Counted from the first letter of the stretch, positions 43,022 through 55,640 are shown. The stretch is DNA of 64,000 nucleotides from Erythroxylum novogranatense (GCA_029891385.1 CM057226.1:13385225-13449224); one strand, 5' to 3'. Program-made: numbers and translations. The notes: generated by a model not told the origin, from the sequence alone.

Positions 43022-45581
43022 CTATAATAGTGACAGTATATAAATATTATCAATTGTTCAGTCAGAACTATTTCAGAATGCACATGTAACACTTAGAAGG
43101 TGCACAATGCATGTTCATGATATTCCCAGCCCTATTCTATTTTTTTCCATTAGGAAAAATCTATCTAAAAATTAGAAACCTATTGGCGCTGACGGTGCGC
43201 AAATCGGACCTCTATAGGTCCCCAATTAAACAAAACAGTGATTAAAGGCTCCGTTACCCGGGGCCACATCAATTTCCTGTCTAAAAATTTCCAATTTCTC
43301 ACAAAATAAAATTCAATGTGTTACCAATCCGATGCCTCAAGAATCAGGTCAATCGGACGTCGGACGGAAAAGAAATTGACAAAAGAAACCAAATTTCAAA
43401 TTAAACAATTAATATCTATATATATATACCTAACTCTTATTCCCTTCTTTAATTTCTTGATTTCAAGCCAACTTTCAACACCAATAACTCATTGCACACA
43501 ATTCAGAAAATTACCAACTATATCTCATTGGAAAGATCATGAAACCCTCTACAATTCTCAAGAAGACCATAAAAATCAGTTTCACCCCTAAGGGTGTCAA
43601 AAATCCTATCAAACCTATTGCCTACTCAAAACTTCTCAAACAGTGCAATACATTGCAGATTCAGTAACTACTCATTTCATCAGTCAAAAATAACACAATA
43701 AATATGCTCAGTAAGTTCACAATGTTATCTATAACTTTCATGAACAACACAAATTTCAATTCCCATGCTAACTAGGTCAATTAATTCACTCAATGTTGCT
43801 GTCCCTGAAATCATTCAATTTGAGCAGTAAACTTATAACAAACATAACTCCCTGTACACAAGTCAGAACAATCAGAACTTTATATCCCTGAAAAGATAAA
43901 TCCTCAAACTTCAATTCTTTTTGAAATAACCAAACTCCAATTCAGCCTCTAACAGTTTCAAATCTGTTATTCAAGTTTCTGACCTAATCAGCACTTAACA
44001 TCACAATGTAGGTTCAGATTTTGAAATTCCATATCTCCCACATCTGATTTCCAAATATTATAATCCATATATCATTTTCAAGATCAATGTGTCATATATA
44101 ACTCTTCAGTACATTTCCAACTCCAATTCAATTCAGAAAAATTACTAAAATTCTTCCAAATCCGAATGTGCACTAAATGTGCCAATCCAACTAGGTTTAG
44201 ATCAATGCATAAAACAGCCAACACTCATCAGTCCATAACTCCTACTATACATATCGAAAAATTGAAAAATCAGTGACATTAGAAAGATAACTTAATAGGC
44301 TTCAATTTTCCATCTAAATCCATTTATCCTAATTCCTTCTCAATTAATTCATAAAATTTGCAAAGCTCGAGGTATGATTTGAGTGCTTGTTCATTCCGGT
44401 CATGAGCAGAACTTTCCAAGCCAAATCGCACCATCTTCAAGCTAACTTTGGACAATGCCTATTTCACACAAAAATATATCTAACATCCCAAAGTTTAAGT
44501 GGCCACAAACCTCACCTCATTTTCATTCCTACACAATTAGTTATCTAACAACAAGACAATCGTTGAAAACCATAATTTTCCAGATTTGGTGTTAACCTTA
44601 GTTCTATCATTTCCAATGCCATTAACACATCATGAAACATCCAAATGAACACAAATCAGTTCTTATACCATTTATACATGTACTAGGGCTAATACACAAA
44701 AATTGGCAGCACTTAATTCTTTCTTTCCAAGTAAAATATGCATGAACAATTCATCATTTCTAACTTCAATTATACAAGATTCAAAAACACAAGGCATGCA
44801 ACTTACTTGATTTAACCACAAATCTTCAAATTATTCAAGAAAATCACCAAGACCTAACTTGATTCATCACTCACGAGCATCATCTCTAGGGTTGGAAAGT
44901 GAACCATTTCTTTGATGGAAAGAAAAGCAAAGTGGAAGAGGTGTAGGATGATCAAAACAAAGGAATTGAGTGATCAAAGTTCACCAAGAAAGGGGAGAAG
45001 AGAACCCACGAAAATGGAAGAAGAAAAATCACCAAAAGCTTCCAGTATAAGAGAGTGCCGTGAGTGTGTGAGTGACTAGGCTTAAAAGAAGACAAACATA
45101 AAGAAATACATGGCTAGTATCATGCCATGTGTCAAGCCCTCATTCCATCTTCATCAATTAATAAATTAAACCCAAATTTCAACAATTTTACACTTGTCCA
45201 ATACCCATATAGTCACATATCCATAATTTCTACTACCCTTGACCCATTGGTTCACGTCACGATATTTTTCTAGTCCGATTTAACCCAGAAAATTCTAGAA
45301 AAATTTCCTAAAATTCTCCAAAATTGAAAAATCATTATTGACACTCTCCACATATTTTTTAAGATCAATAACCCATAATTCTCGAAATTCTCAACCAATT
45401 CTGCTTATAACCAAGTAAGCAGGAACATCAATGTATGCATATACAATATTTTCATGTGCAACAATGTCATTTTCACAATACAAATATGTCACATAAGGTA
45501 TGAATAATACTAATTAATCCTATCACTCTCATCCTATGATAATTTACTATTTTACCCTTCACGTCGGAGTGGGATGTTACA

Positions 45582-45592
45582 ACTCCCCTCCT
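45582..45592 (-). other. N1 polypurine tract
   Basis: The minus strand reads AGGAGGGGAGT immediately before the 3' LTR, as in G1 and G3. This sets the element's orientation. Confidence 0.8.
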
Positions 45593-45598
45593 TATAAA

Positions 45599-45616
45599 AA
45601 TTTCGTCCTCGAAATT
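45599..45616 (-). other. Pre-PPT hairpin of N1
   Basis: The minus strand reads AATTTCGAGGACGAAATT, a 7-bp stem with loop AGGA. It is identical to the G3 hairpin at 55605-55622 although the rest of N1 pol is missing. Confidence 0.65.
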
Positions 45617-48600
45617 CTCGATCAACAGTTCGCATTTACGGTGATCATATATCCCAACAGTTCCCATACCTTCGTCACTCAATACTTCAGTTACTAAAAG
45701 ATCATGAGAAGGCAATCCGTTTCTTACGTAGCTTCTCGCTATCTTACCTATCTCACTTGTCATTATCGAGTAGCCACTACCTTTAGTTCCAATGCTATGA
45801 CTCGATAATATCTGAGACTAATCCAATACCTTTCTCTCTAGTAATATGAGACTAATCACGGTCCTTTGATACTATCTTTGCCACTTCTATTAAAGTACAC
45901 CCTTTTAAGGTGATACGTACAATACAATAATTTCACTATAACCGGTGGTATCCACCTGATGCATTTATCCTTCATATTTCATTGACTCTTAATCTAAATT
46001 TAGTTTTCTTTTGACATTCACCATTTTTTATACATTTAATTCTATTTCATATGTTCGATCTTGATCCACTTCAACTAACCCATGCAGTTTTCCTAAATCC
46101 TGTCCTTTGTTTTACTCATCACAGTCTCAAATTCAATATGGTCTTTGACTCTCATTAGGCACTGTACAGTGTAGCAGTATATCCCTACAGTAAATCAGAA
46201 CTCTATAACACGATCATAATCAAGCATTTTTCCTATAAGCCCTTGAATCAATAATCACTTCATTCTATACCCACAGTTATTCAATTTCCCTTTTCGCATA
46301 TGATTACTAGAATGTCTAGCTTCGACTGTTCACTTTCTTGTTCTAGCACCTTTTTATCGGGTACCCATACTTTTTCTTTGAATCATTCAATATTATTTGT
46401 TTTTTTTTTCGATTTCACTTTCATATTGATTCTTATAGGACTCACCACTTTAACTCCTGCACTCATAACCTTTCTTACATTTATCCAATATTTCAATTTT
46501 ACAGAAACACTTCACAATTACCCATAATCTACCTGACATTCATTGGAAATTCCAATATCTGTAATCTGTTCATTGCAACATTATCATTCACTATTTGGAT
46601 TTAGTAGGTAGAATTATCATTCATTTCGTAATTGTCGATTATAATAGTCATGTATGCCCGTCTTTTCCTCGAATTAACACAATGTATCCTTATAGGAATC
46701 TAAAGTCTCAATACCATTTATCAAAGTCCATTCCATTTAACTTATACCGGTTTCACCTATTGTCTCTGTTCATCACACAATGCCCACTCTTGAGGATATG
46801 CTTCTTACCGAAGGTCGGGTTCTTCCATTATTCATATAATTCTTTTCCTTTTCAACATTCAACAATTCCAAAGCGCATTAAATCGATAATCATAGTCACT
46901 ACCATTTGCTTACTTAGCATCTTTCCTTTTAAACTTTTCCATACATTACCAAACATCATTCATTTCATTCAGGTCCACAATTAGTGTATTTACAATCCCT
47001 TTATGATGATAACATTACATCACATCATTATCGGTTTTCTTTAGAACTTCTTATCTCTATTTATTTTCTCTTTTCAATAGCTTTCTGTCATTAACATTGA
47101 CATATGTCAATACCTAATCATCCGTACTTGGACCTCCAAAATTTCCATTTCATTTTGTATTTCACTGCAGATTCGGGACTCTTTTATTCTTAGTTTCAAA
47201 TTTAGATTTCCCAACAATTTTGCATCACATAAGGAGCTCTATTCACTTCACATTGCAATAGGATCACTTCAACTTATAATTCCACTCATGTCGTTGGATA
47301 CTCTACATTTCGTATAACCTCGGTGAGGATATTTCACTTGTTATGTCTAAAACTCCTCTTGAGGCGGGACTCAATTTCATTTTGATACTTCATTTCGTTT
47401 GACCATTAATCTTGCTATCGTCATTATCTGTTCACAAAGTCTCATCAATCAATTAGTGTCCCTAATTGTTTTTAATCATTCTTAATTATCGCACTATCAC
47501 TATCAAATCAATTTCATGTCATAATGTAAAGATCAGAATATTCCTTGCACTAAGGTCCCATGTGACAGTCACATAAACACTTTCTTTAACACTTATTCAG
47601 TAATCTACACCTCAGTAGAACTTATTTCATTTTATCTCGAAACCAATTAGTAACTTTTACAATCCAGACTTCCACAGAACTCCTTTCCGTTTATGCTAAC
47701 CCTCGAATAATTGGTGATACGTAATCATTTTCATTTCCTCTCATACAGGTACACTCAGCCCTCTTATGTCTTACTTTAGCCCATTATGAACTTTACACTT
47801 ATAGCCACTATACTCATTCACTGATCATCTCCTATGATTTCCATGTCTCTCTCACATATGTTTCATTAATCACGACCAACTTCTTGTCAATAGATACTTC
47901 CAACGGTAAATCGACTTAAATGGGACAACTCTTTTCATATATCACTATCATTGTTTCATTTTTCACGTATCATTGAACTATATGTCTCATCATTTTATTT
48001 CCATATCCGTCACGTGCAAGCTTGACCTTGTAAGGTTATAACAGCTTGACTTATACATCGTTATCTCCTTATTACTACGTATCTCTTTATTTTCCTCAAA
48101 GCGATCTATGATAAGGTATTCACGGTCCCGATATCGACAAAATCGTTGACACAACTCCTCAGTATCTCTATCTATTTACCCATCCATTTACCATTTACGT
48201 GTCTATATACATCTTTTCAACCAATCCGAAATTCCCGATACACAATCAGTAGAAAATTAGCGATCATCTTTTTCCTTACCATCTTTTATCTTGATTTTCC
48301 AAACTCTTAGCACAATATTCGCATACCCATTTCGATTTGCAAGCTTATGCGGTCCAGATCATAACCATTTCATTTAATTCATTTCAATTTATGCACACTT
48401 TTATCTCACTATGTCTACTTACCTACTAGGCACTAGGCACCTTACTCATTTAGTTCTTGTAGTTATTTCATTCTAGGTAAGCTATTTACAACACACTATT
48501 GAGCTTATCACAATCTCGCTATCATCATCTATCTATGATATCTACCGATAGCTAACACCAATCTGATGAATCAATATCACTGATCGGATCATCTCGCTTT

Positions 48601-49063
48601 ACTCAATTTCAATGTTTCCCATTTCATTGCATATCTGATCGAGCTCTAATTACGTCATCATCCCGGCCGTTTAATCTCACTTAAGCCTACTATAACCGGT
48701 ATACTTCTCATATCTCGGTGGACCTCTCGATTCTAGACATATTCATTTTTACGTCGCGTCATATTGCCACTTTAATCCGGAATTCATTGTGATATCACTT
48801 CTTTCCTTAATCAAGTTAAGCCAACATAGTCATTCTAACCACAGTACATTGATGTTTCCTTTTCCCATTCCTCATTGCCCATACACATTCATGGGCTCAC
48901 ATTCAAATCGGTCTCACTTTTCTCTCACTTAGTCACTTAACACATATGTACATCGTAGGATTTCTACTCGTGCAACTCGGATCGGGATCGATTGCCACGA
49001 TGCGCAACGACACGACCCAAATGCATGCACCCTATATTTGGTCGTGCGGATACATTCGCACTT

Positions 49064-49079
49064 CGGGTTACGATACCAC
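49064..49079 (-). other. N1 putative primer binding site
   Basis: The minus strand reads TGGTATCGTAACCCG a few bases after the LTR end. It matches iMet TGGTATC and then diverges where CAGAGC would stand, in a patch where CAG words are altered. Confidence 0.55.
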
Positions 49080-49083
49080 TAAA

Positions 49084-52000
49084 TGTAACACCCACTCCGA
49101 AAGTGACCCGGACCCGATATCGTTGGTGATATCCGAGTCCGTGCCCACGAGGGTGGCGTACTACATCGATGAATTAAAACTCGGTATACATTTTTAAACC
49201 ATTAATTTCACGTTAAGCGGCAAAAGCGATAAGTAATCAAAACCCGTATTCCTGATAAACCGATTTGATTATTACGGTCATCAAGAATAATTTACAATCA
49301 TCAATAGTAAAACAATAAAACCACAATGGGCTCAGTAGAAATACAAAGCATTGTTATACAGTGATCGCGGAGCACAATTTGATAAGACACTAATGCAGAC
49401 ACGAATTGATCCCGACCCCTAATCTTCACTTGCCTAAAGTAGACATACTCCCGCGTCGAACGGGGTACTCTTCAAGACCTGAAAATAGGTGCAAATTTTG
49501 GGTGAGTTTTGCGAACTCAGTGAGAAACCATCATCGATGGTTCATTCAAATCATGCATTACGCAAATTAAATGCTGACGACGCACAGTAATATTAAATTT
49601 AACGGTATTATATAACAATTTATAGCAATCTATAACAGCCTTCTTGACGGTAACAATTTACAATAACGCGAGCGATTCACAATATCACATCACAATTTGA
49701 TAAATCGTGGCATCACGCATTTAGTAATCGTCACACAATTTGGCAATTCAATCAGTCATGTATATAATGCATATGAGACTCTTTTGATTATTGATATTGT
49801 GCCCAAGTGCTCGATCGGTGTTGATGGGGGACGCGTCGTGATTTCTCCCTCGGGCTCGAGGTCCGGTCAATCTGATGTTCGAGCTCGAGGCTCTTTTCGA
49901 TGATAACGATGTTCGAGCTCGAGGCTCTTTTCGATGATAATAGCACTTGGGTCACATGTCCATTATCGATCATGCATTTATGCATGCAATGCGATGTTCG
50001 ATAATTGATGTATGGCTATAAAAGCCCGATATTGTGATTCTCGATAATATCTGATAACTTCGATCGATCTGATAATCCAATCCAAAGACAAGAGAAACAT
50101 GTCATTTGATCACGTACATTTCAGACATTTCGATAATCATGCAGTTTCTCATTTGGCAAGTAAATTCACGTTGAGCATTTAAACAGTCAGGAATTTGAGA
50201 AACCAACTAGGTTACTCACCTGTACTTCCGAGCCAAAATCTGGAAGTCTCAGTGACGTCGGTGGGCCGACGCTCCAAGTGTGACTCTATAATAGTGACAG
50301 TATATAAACATTATCAATTGTTCAGTCAGAACTATTTCAGAATGCACATGTAACACTTAGAAGGTGCACAATGCATGTTCATGATATTCCCGGCCCTATT
50401 CTATTTTTTCCATTAGGAAAAATCTATCTAAAAATTAGAAACCTATTGGCGCTGACGGTGCGCAAATCGGACCTCTATAGGTCCCCAATTAAACAAAACA
50501 GTGATTAAAGGCTCCGTTACCCGGGGCCACGCCAATTTCTCGTCTAAAAATTTCCAATTTCTCACAAAATCAAATTCAATGTGTTACCAATCCGATGCCT
50601 CAAGAATCAGGTCAATCGGACGTCGGACGGAAAAGAAATTGACAAAAGAAACCAAATTTCAAATTAAACAATTAATATCTATATATATATACCTAACTCT
50701 TATTCCCTTCTTTAATTTCTTGATTTCAAGCCAACTTTCAACACCAATAACTCATTGCACACAATTCAGAAAATTACCAACTATATCTCATTGGAAAGAT
50801 CATGAAACCCTCTACAATTCTCAAGAAGACCATAAAATCAGTTTCACCCCTAAGGGTGTCAAAATCCTATCAAACCCATCGCCTACTCAAAACCTCTCAA
50901 AGCGATTGCAATACCTTGCAGATTCAGTAACTACTCATTTCCTCAGTCAAAAATAACACAATAAATATGCTCAGTAAGTTCACAATGTTATCTATAACTT
51001 TCATGAACAACCCAAATTTCAATTCCCATTCTAACTAGGTCAATTAATTCACTCAATGTTGCTGTCCCTGAAATCATTCAATTTGAGCAGTAAACTTATA
51101 ACAAGCATAACTCCCTGTACACAAGTCAGAACAATCAGAACTTTATATCCCTGAAAATATAAATCCTCAAAATTCAATTATTCCTGAAATAACCAAACTC
51201 CAATTCAGCCTCTAACAGTTTCAAATCTGTTATTCAAATTTCTGACCTAATCAGCACTTAACATCACAATGTAGGTTCAGATTTTGAAATTCCATATCTC
51301 CCACATATGATTTCCAAAAATTATAATCCATAGATCATTTTCAAGATCAATGTGTCATATATAACTCTTCAGTAAATTTCCAACTCCAATTCAATTCACA
51401 AAAATTACTAAAATTCTTCCAAATCCGAATGTGCACTAAATGTGCCAATCCAACTAGGTTTCAGTCAATGCATAAAAACAGCCAAAACTCATCAGTCCAT
51501 AACTCCTACTATACATATCGAAAAATTGAAAAATCAGTGACATTAGAAAGATAACTTAATAGGCTTCAATTTTTCCATCTAATCCATTTATCCTAATTCC
51601 TTCTCAATTAATTCATAAAAATTTGCAAAACTCAAGGGTATGATTTCGGGTACTGTTCATTTCAGTCATGAGCATTAACTTTCCAAGCCAAATTGCACCC
51701 TCTTCAAGCTAACTTTGGACAATGCCTATTTCACACAAAAATATAGCTAACATCCCAAAGTTTAAGTGGCCACAAACCTCACCTCATTTGCATTCTTACG
51801 ATTAGTTATGCTAACAACAAGACAATCAGTGAAAACCATAATTTTCCAGATTTGGTGTTAACCTTAGTTCTATCATTTCCAATGCCATTAACACATCATG
51901 AAACATCCAAATGAACACAAATCAGTTCTTATACCATTTATACATGTACTAGGGCTAATACACAAAAATTGGCAGCACTTAATTCTTTCTTTCCAAGTAA

Positions 52001-52858
52001 AATATGCATGAACAATTCATCATTTCTAACTTCAATTATACAAGATTCAAAACACAAGGCATGCAACTTACTTGATTTAACCACAAATCTTCAAATTATT
52101 CAAGAAAATCACCAAGACCTAACTTGATTCATCACTCACGAGCATCATCTCTAGGGTTGGAAAGTGAACCATTTCTTTGATGGAAAGAAAAGCAAAGTGG
52201 AAGAGGTGTAGGATGATCAAAACAAAGGAATTGAGTGATCAAAGTTCACCAAGAAAGGGGAGAAGAGAACCCACGAAAATGGAAGAAGAAAAATCACCAA
52301 AAGCTTCCAATATAAGAGAGTGTCGTGAGTGTGTGAGTGACTAGGCTTAAAAGAAGACAAACATAAAGAAATACATGGCTAGTATCATGCCATGTGTCAA
52401 GCCCTCATTCCATCTTCATCAATTAATAAATTAAACCCAAATTTCAACAATTTTACATTTATCCAATACCCATATAGCCACATATACATAATTTCTACTA
52501 CCCTTGACCCATTGATCTGTCACCCGGTATTTTTTCTAGTCCGGGATTTAACCCCGAAAAATTTTAGAAAAATTTCCTAAAATTCTCCAAAATTGAAAAA
52601 TCATTATTGACACTCTCCACATATTTTTTTTTAAAGATCAATAACCCATAATTCTCGAAATTCTCAACCAATTACAGTTATAACCAAGTAAACTGGGAAC
52701 ATCAATGTATGCATGTACAATATTTTCATGTGCAACAATGTCATTTTTCACAATACAAATATGTCACATAAGGTATTAATAATACTAATTAATCCCTATC
52801 ACTCTCATCCTATGATAATTTACTATTTTACCCTTCCTGTCGGGGGTGGGATGTTACA
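49084..52858 (-). repeat. N1 5' LTR (3775 bp)
   Basis: It matches 41809-45581 closely from about 50100 to its end. In 49150-50100 many CAGT words of the other copy read CGAT. It contains the micro-exon (50220-50285) and three-way junction (49497-49550). It is followed directly by G3 RT codons at 52859. Confidence 0.92.
49497..49550 (-). other. Three-way-junction block in N1 5' LTR
   Basis: Plus-strand arms TTTGGGTGA and TCATTCAAA pair with two G.T wobbles, which are A.C in the sense strand. Inner hairpins are the same as in the other N1 LTR. Confidence 0.55.
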
Positions 52859-53582
52859 GCCAATCTCGATACCACCATACAGGATGACTCCAGCTGAGTT
52901 AAGGGAGCTTAAGGAGCAATTAGAAGAGTTGTTAGAGAAGCAGTTCATCAGGCCGAGTTCTTCACCTTGGGGAGCTCCGGTCCTGTTTGTTAGGAAGAAG
53001 GATGGAACGTGGAGGATGTGTATAGATTACAGGAAGCTTAACAAGGTGACAGTTAAGAACATATATCCCTTACCTAGGATAGATGATCTGTTTGATCAGC
53101 TGCAGGGAGCAAGGGTCTTTTCGAAGATCGACCTCAGATCAGGTTATCATCAACTCCGAATCAGGGAGTCTGATGTTAACAAGACAGCCTTTAGGACCCG
53201 TTACGGGCACTATGAGTTTAGGGTCATGCCCTTCGGACTGAACAATGCTCCAACTGCATTCATGAACCTTATAAATGGGGTTTTTCAGGAGTTCATAGAT
53301 CAGTTTGTCATAGTGTTCATTGATGACATTCTGGTCTATTCCAAGGATGAAGGAGAGCATGAACAGCATCTCAGGATAGTATTGCAGAGATTGAGAGAGC
53401 AGGAGCTGTATGCCAAATTCAGCAAGTGTGAATTTTGGCCGCATGAAGTAGTTTTCCTTGGACATGTGATTTCCTGTAAAGGGATCCATGTTTATCCAAG
53501 GAAAGTAGAAGCAGTAGTGAATTGGCAAGCAGTAGTGAACTGGCAGGTTATTATAGGAGATTCGTGGAAGGATTCTCAATGA
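52859..53582 (+). pseudogene. G3 reverse transcriptase
   Basis: It continues the linker after N1: [20 protein letters not shown], then [38 protein letters not shown] and catalytic [10 protein letters not shown] (about 53310-53340). The open frame formally starts at 52713 inside the N1 LTR, but the element's own sequence begins at 52859. Near 53513-53548 an 18-21-bp segment is duplicated and the stretch that should follow VVNWQ before AGYYRRF is missing, which shifts the frame to a stop at 53582. Confidence 0.93.
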
Positions 53583-54240
53583 TAGCTGCCCTTATGACTA
53601 AGCTGTTAAGAAAGAATCAGCAGTTCATATGGAGTGAGGAATGTCAAGAGCTTTGAGGGGCTCAAGAGCAGTTGACAAGTGCTCCGGTATTGGTTTTGCC
53701 CAATGGAGACCAGGGGTATCGTGTCTGATGATGCTTGAGGAAGGGTTTAGGATGTGTGTCGATGCAGAGGATGCGAGGTAATAGCCTATGCTTCACAGCG
53801 GTTGAAGCGATATGAGTTAAATTATCCGACTCATGACTTGGAGTTAGCGGTAATTTTGCCCTAAAGATTTGGAGACACTACCTATATGGGGTTCAGACTA
53901 GAATCTTCACGGACCACAAAAGTCTTAAGTACATTATGAGTCAGAAAGAGTTGAATTTAAGGCAGAGACGATGGTTGGAGTTGCTCAAGGACTATGACCT
54001 AATGATAGAGTATCATCCAGGCAAGGCGAATGTAGTGGCAAATGCTTTGAGCAGGAAGTCATCCATATCTTACGTGCAATCAGTTTACTTGCCTCTGTTG
54101 GAACAGATGGCCAAGTTGAAGATCAGCTTAGAGCAGGATGAATCAGATGGTGTTTTTGCTCAATTCAGGGTGAGACCTATCCTTAGGGAGAAGGTCAAGG
54201 AGTTGCAGGAGCAAGATACAGAATTAAGTAAGTGAGAGAT
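53583..54240 (+). pseudogene. G3 RNase H region
   Basis: It is readable in alternating frames: FVEGFSMIA just upstream, KLLRKNQQF, HDLELA near 53832 and WRHYLYG near 53870. Open 53936-54235 gives [19 protein letters not shown] and [16 protein letters not shown]. The SDAS-type active-site patch near 53720 is damaged. The reading frame is lost twice between 53640 and 53870, mostly at CAG positions. Confidence 0.85.
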
Positions 54241-54975
54241 GAAATTCAACATGGTAAGCGAATGAAGTGCAAATAAGGGATGATGGGCTAATGGTAGTGT
54301 AAGCAGGTTATGTATTAGAATGATGAGGCGATTAAGGAGGAGATCATGGATGAGGCACACAATGCGCCTTATTCCATGCACCAGCAGCACACCGTAATGT
54401 ACAGAGATTTGAAGGAATATTTCGGTGGAAAGGCATGAAGAGGATGTGGCTGAATATGTGAGCGGATGTCTAGTGTGTCGCAAGTCAAGGTGAACACGTG
54501 CACCTTCAGCATGCTAAGGCCATTGTCCATTCTGAATAGAAGTGGCAAAGGATCACGATGGATTTTTCGATGGGCTTGCACCAGACCAGAAGAAGCATGA
54601 TGCCATTTGGGTTATTGTTGATCGGTTGACCAAGTCAGCCCATTTTCTGGCAATCAAGCAAACAGATTCATTGCAAGTTTTAGCCAGGAAGTATATTGAT
54701 GAAGTGGTAAGATTAATGGAGTTCCAGATTCTATAGTATCCGATAGGGATCCTCGATTTACGTCGAGATTTTGGGGAAGTTTACAGGAAGCTCTAGGGAC
54801 TAAGTTGAATTTTAGCACAGCATTTCATCCTCAGACGGATGGTCAGTCTGAGAGGACAATTCAGACCCTAGAGGGAATGCTCAGAGCATGTGTCATGGAC
54901 TTCAAAGGAGCATGGGATGAACAATTGCCGTTGGTCTAATTTGCCTATAACAATTCATACCACTCGAGCATTTAG
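54241..54975 (+). pseudogene. G3 integrase N-domain and core
   Basis: 54241-54540 is frame-damaged but keeps EEIMDEAHNAPYSMH near 54335 and MKRMWLNM in place of the HHCC end. The core follows: HDAIWVIVDRLTKSAHFLA at 54598-54655, [15 protein letters not shown] near 54737 and [14 protein letters not shown] near 54842. TAA at about 54938 replaces the expected Glu of LVEFAYNN and TAG at 54973-54975 replaces a Gln-type codon before MAPYEALYGR. Confidence 0.88.
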
Positions 54976-55604
54976 ATGGCTCCTTATGAAGCGCTATATG
55001 GCAGGAGATGCAGGACTCCTATATGTTGGGATGAAGAAGGTGAGAGGAAGCTAGTAGGACCAGAATTGGTTCAGATGACAATGGATAAGGTTAGTTTGAT
55101 CAAGCAGCGGCTGAAGGCAGCGCAGGATAGAATGAAAAGTTATGCAGATGCTCACAGAAAAGAAATGGAGTATGCAGTAGGTGACAAAGTATTCCTTAAG
55201 ACCTCTCCATGGAAAGGGGTCATAAGGTTTGGCAGGAAAGGGAAGTTAAGTCCTCGTTATGTAGGTCCGTATGAGATTCTAGAGAGGATCGGGCTGTTAG
55301 CTTACAGATTGGCATTGCCTCCAGAGTTGTCTCAGATCCATGATGTTTTTCATGTTTCCATGTTGAGAAGGTACAGATCAGATCCTTCTCACATTATTCA
55401 GACCTCGGAGGTTCAAATTGAGTGATGATCTCGCTATGAGGAGATGCGGTGGCAATTCTGGATAGCAAGGAGAAAGTTCTACGGAATAAGACAATTCAGC
55501 TAGTTAAAGTCCTTTGGAGGAATCATGCAGTTGAAGAGGCGACGTGGGAACCTTTGGATGCAATGAAGGAGAAGTATCCACACCTCTTCAATGAATCAGG
55601 TAAG

Positions 55605-55622
55605 AATTTCGAGGACGAAATT
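55605..55622 (+). other. Pre-PPT hairpin of G3
   Basis: AATTTCGAGGACGAAATT, a 7-bp stem with loop AGGA, lies 18 bases before the LTR. It encodes NFEDEIF. Confidence 0.65.
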
Positions 55623-55627
55623 TTTTT

Positions 55628-55640
55628 AGGAGGGGAGAAA
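55628..55640 (+). other. G3 polypurine tract
   Basis: AGGAGGGGAGAAA directly precedes the 3' LTR. Confidence 0.82.

Larger units (their letters stand above)
41809..45581 (-). repeat. N1 3' LTR (3773 bp)
   Basis: Plus-strand ends are TGTAACACCACTCCCC and GAGTGGGATGTTACA. It carries a 66-bp micro-exon (42956-43021, minus strand), two 26-bp repeats starting GAGCTCGAGGCTC (42616 and 42650), a three-way junction (42231-42284), an acceptor (42213-42214), and diverged 190-bp modules through 43450-44600. The open frames inside (for example 43316-43591) recur in the other LTR and show no domain. Confidence 0.92.
45582..49083 (-). other. N1 internal region without recognisable gag or pol
   Basis: This 3.5-kb AT-rich stretch has no zinc knuckle, DTG, FIDD or DDE motif that I can find on either strand. 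The only coding trace is at its 3' end on the minus strand: a frame at 45473-45763 ending ENFEDEIFIRRGV, the usual end of Gypsy pol. Plus-strand frames at 46300-46527, 46595-46984 and 48946-49197 are antisense to the element, low in complexity and without family signs. Confidence 0.75.
41809..52858 (-). mobile_element. N1: minus-strand LTR element, apparently non-autonomous
   Basis: Two direct LTRs of 3773 and 3775 bp (41809-45581 and 49084-52858) flank 3.5 kb. Orientation is minus: a purine tract and FEDEIF hairpin adjoin the 45581 LTR and a PBS-like sequence adjoins the 49084 LTR. The right flank is GCCAA (52859-52863) and the left flank CGTAA (41804-41808); this looks like a TSD altered at a CAG-rich site. 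It inserted between the G3 protease linker and RT in opposite orientation. No gag or pol domain is recognisable inside, so it resembles a large LARD-type derivative. Confidence 0.88.
54976..55640 (+). pseudogene. G3 integrase C-terminus and chromodomain-like tail
   Basis: Open 54976-55425 encodes MAPYEALYGRRCRTPICW, KSYADAHRKEMEY, GDKVFLKTSPW, GRKGKLSPRYVGPYEI and IHDVFHVSMLRRY. After a shift at about 55425, open 55449-55646 gives VLWRNHAVEEATWEPLDAM and NFEDEIF, the chromodomain-like tail, ending at the LTR. This is the same layout as G4, so the two families are sister chromovirus lineages. Confidence 0.93.

Noticed and set aside
46595..46984. 129-codon plus-strand frame in the N1 interior
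   Set aside because: It is antisense to N1, rich in F, I and H from AT-rich sequence, and shows no family motif or start context.
50501..50956. 151-codon plus-strand frame in the N1 LTR (shorter form at 43316-43591)
   Set aside because: LTR sequence; the two LTR copies differ in frame length through small indels, so no coding constraint is visible.
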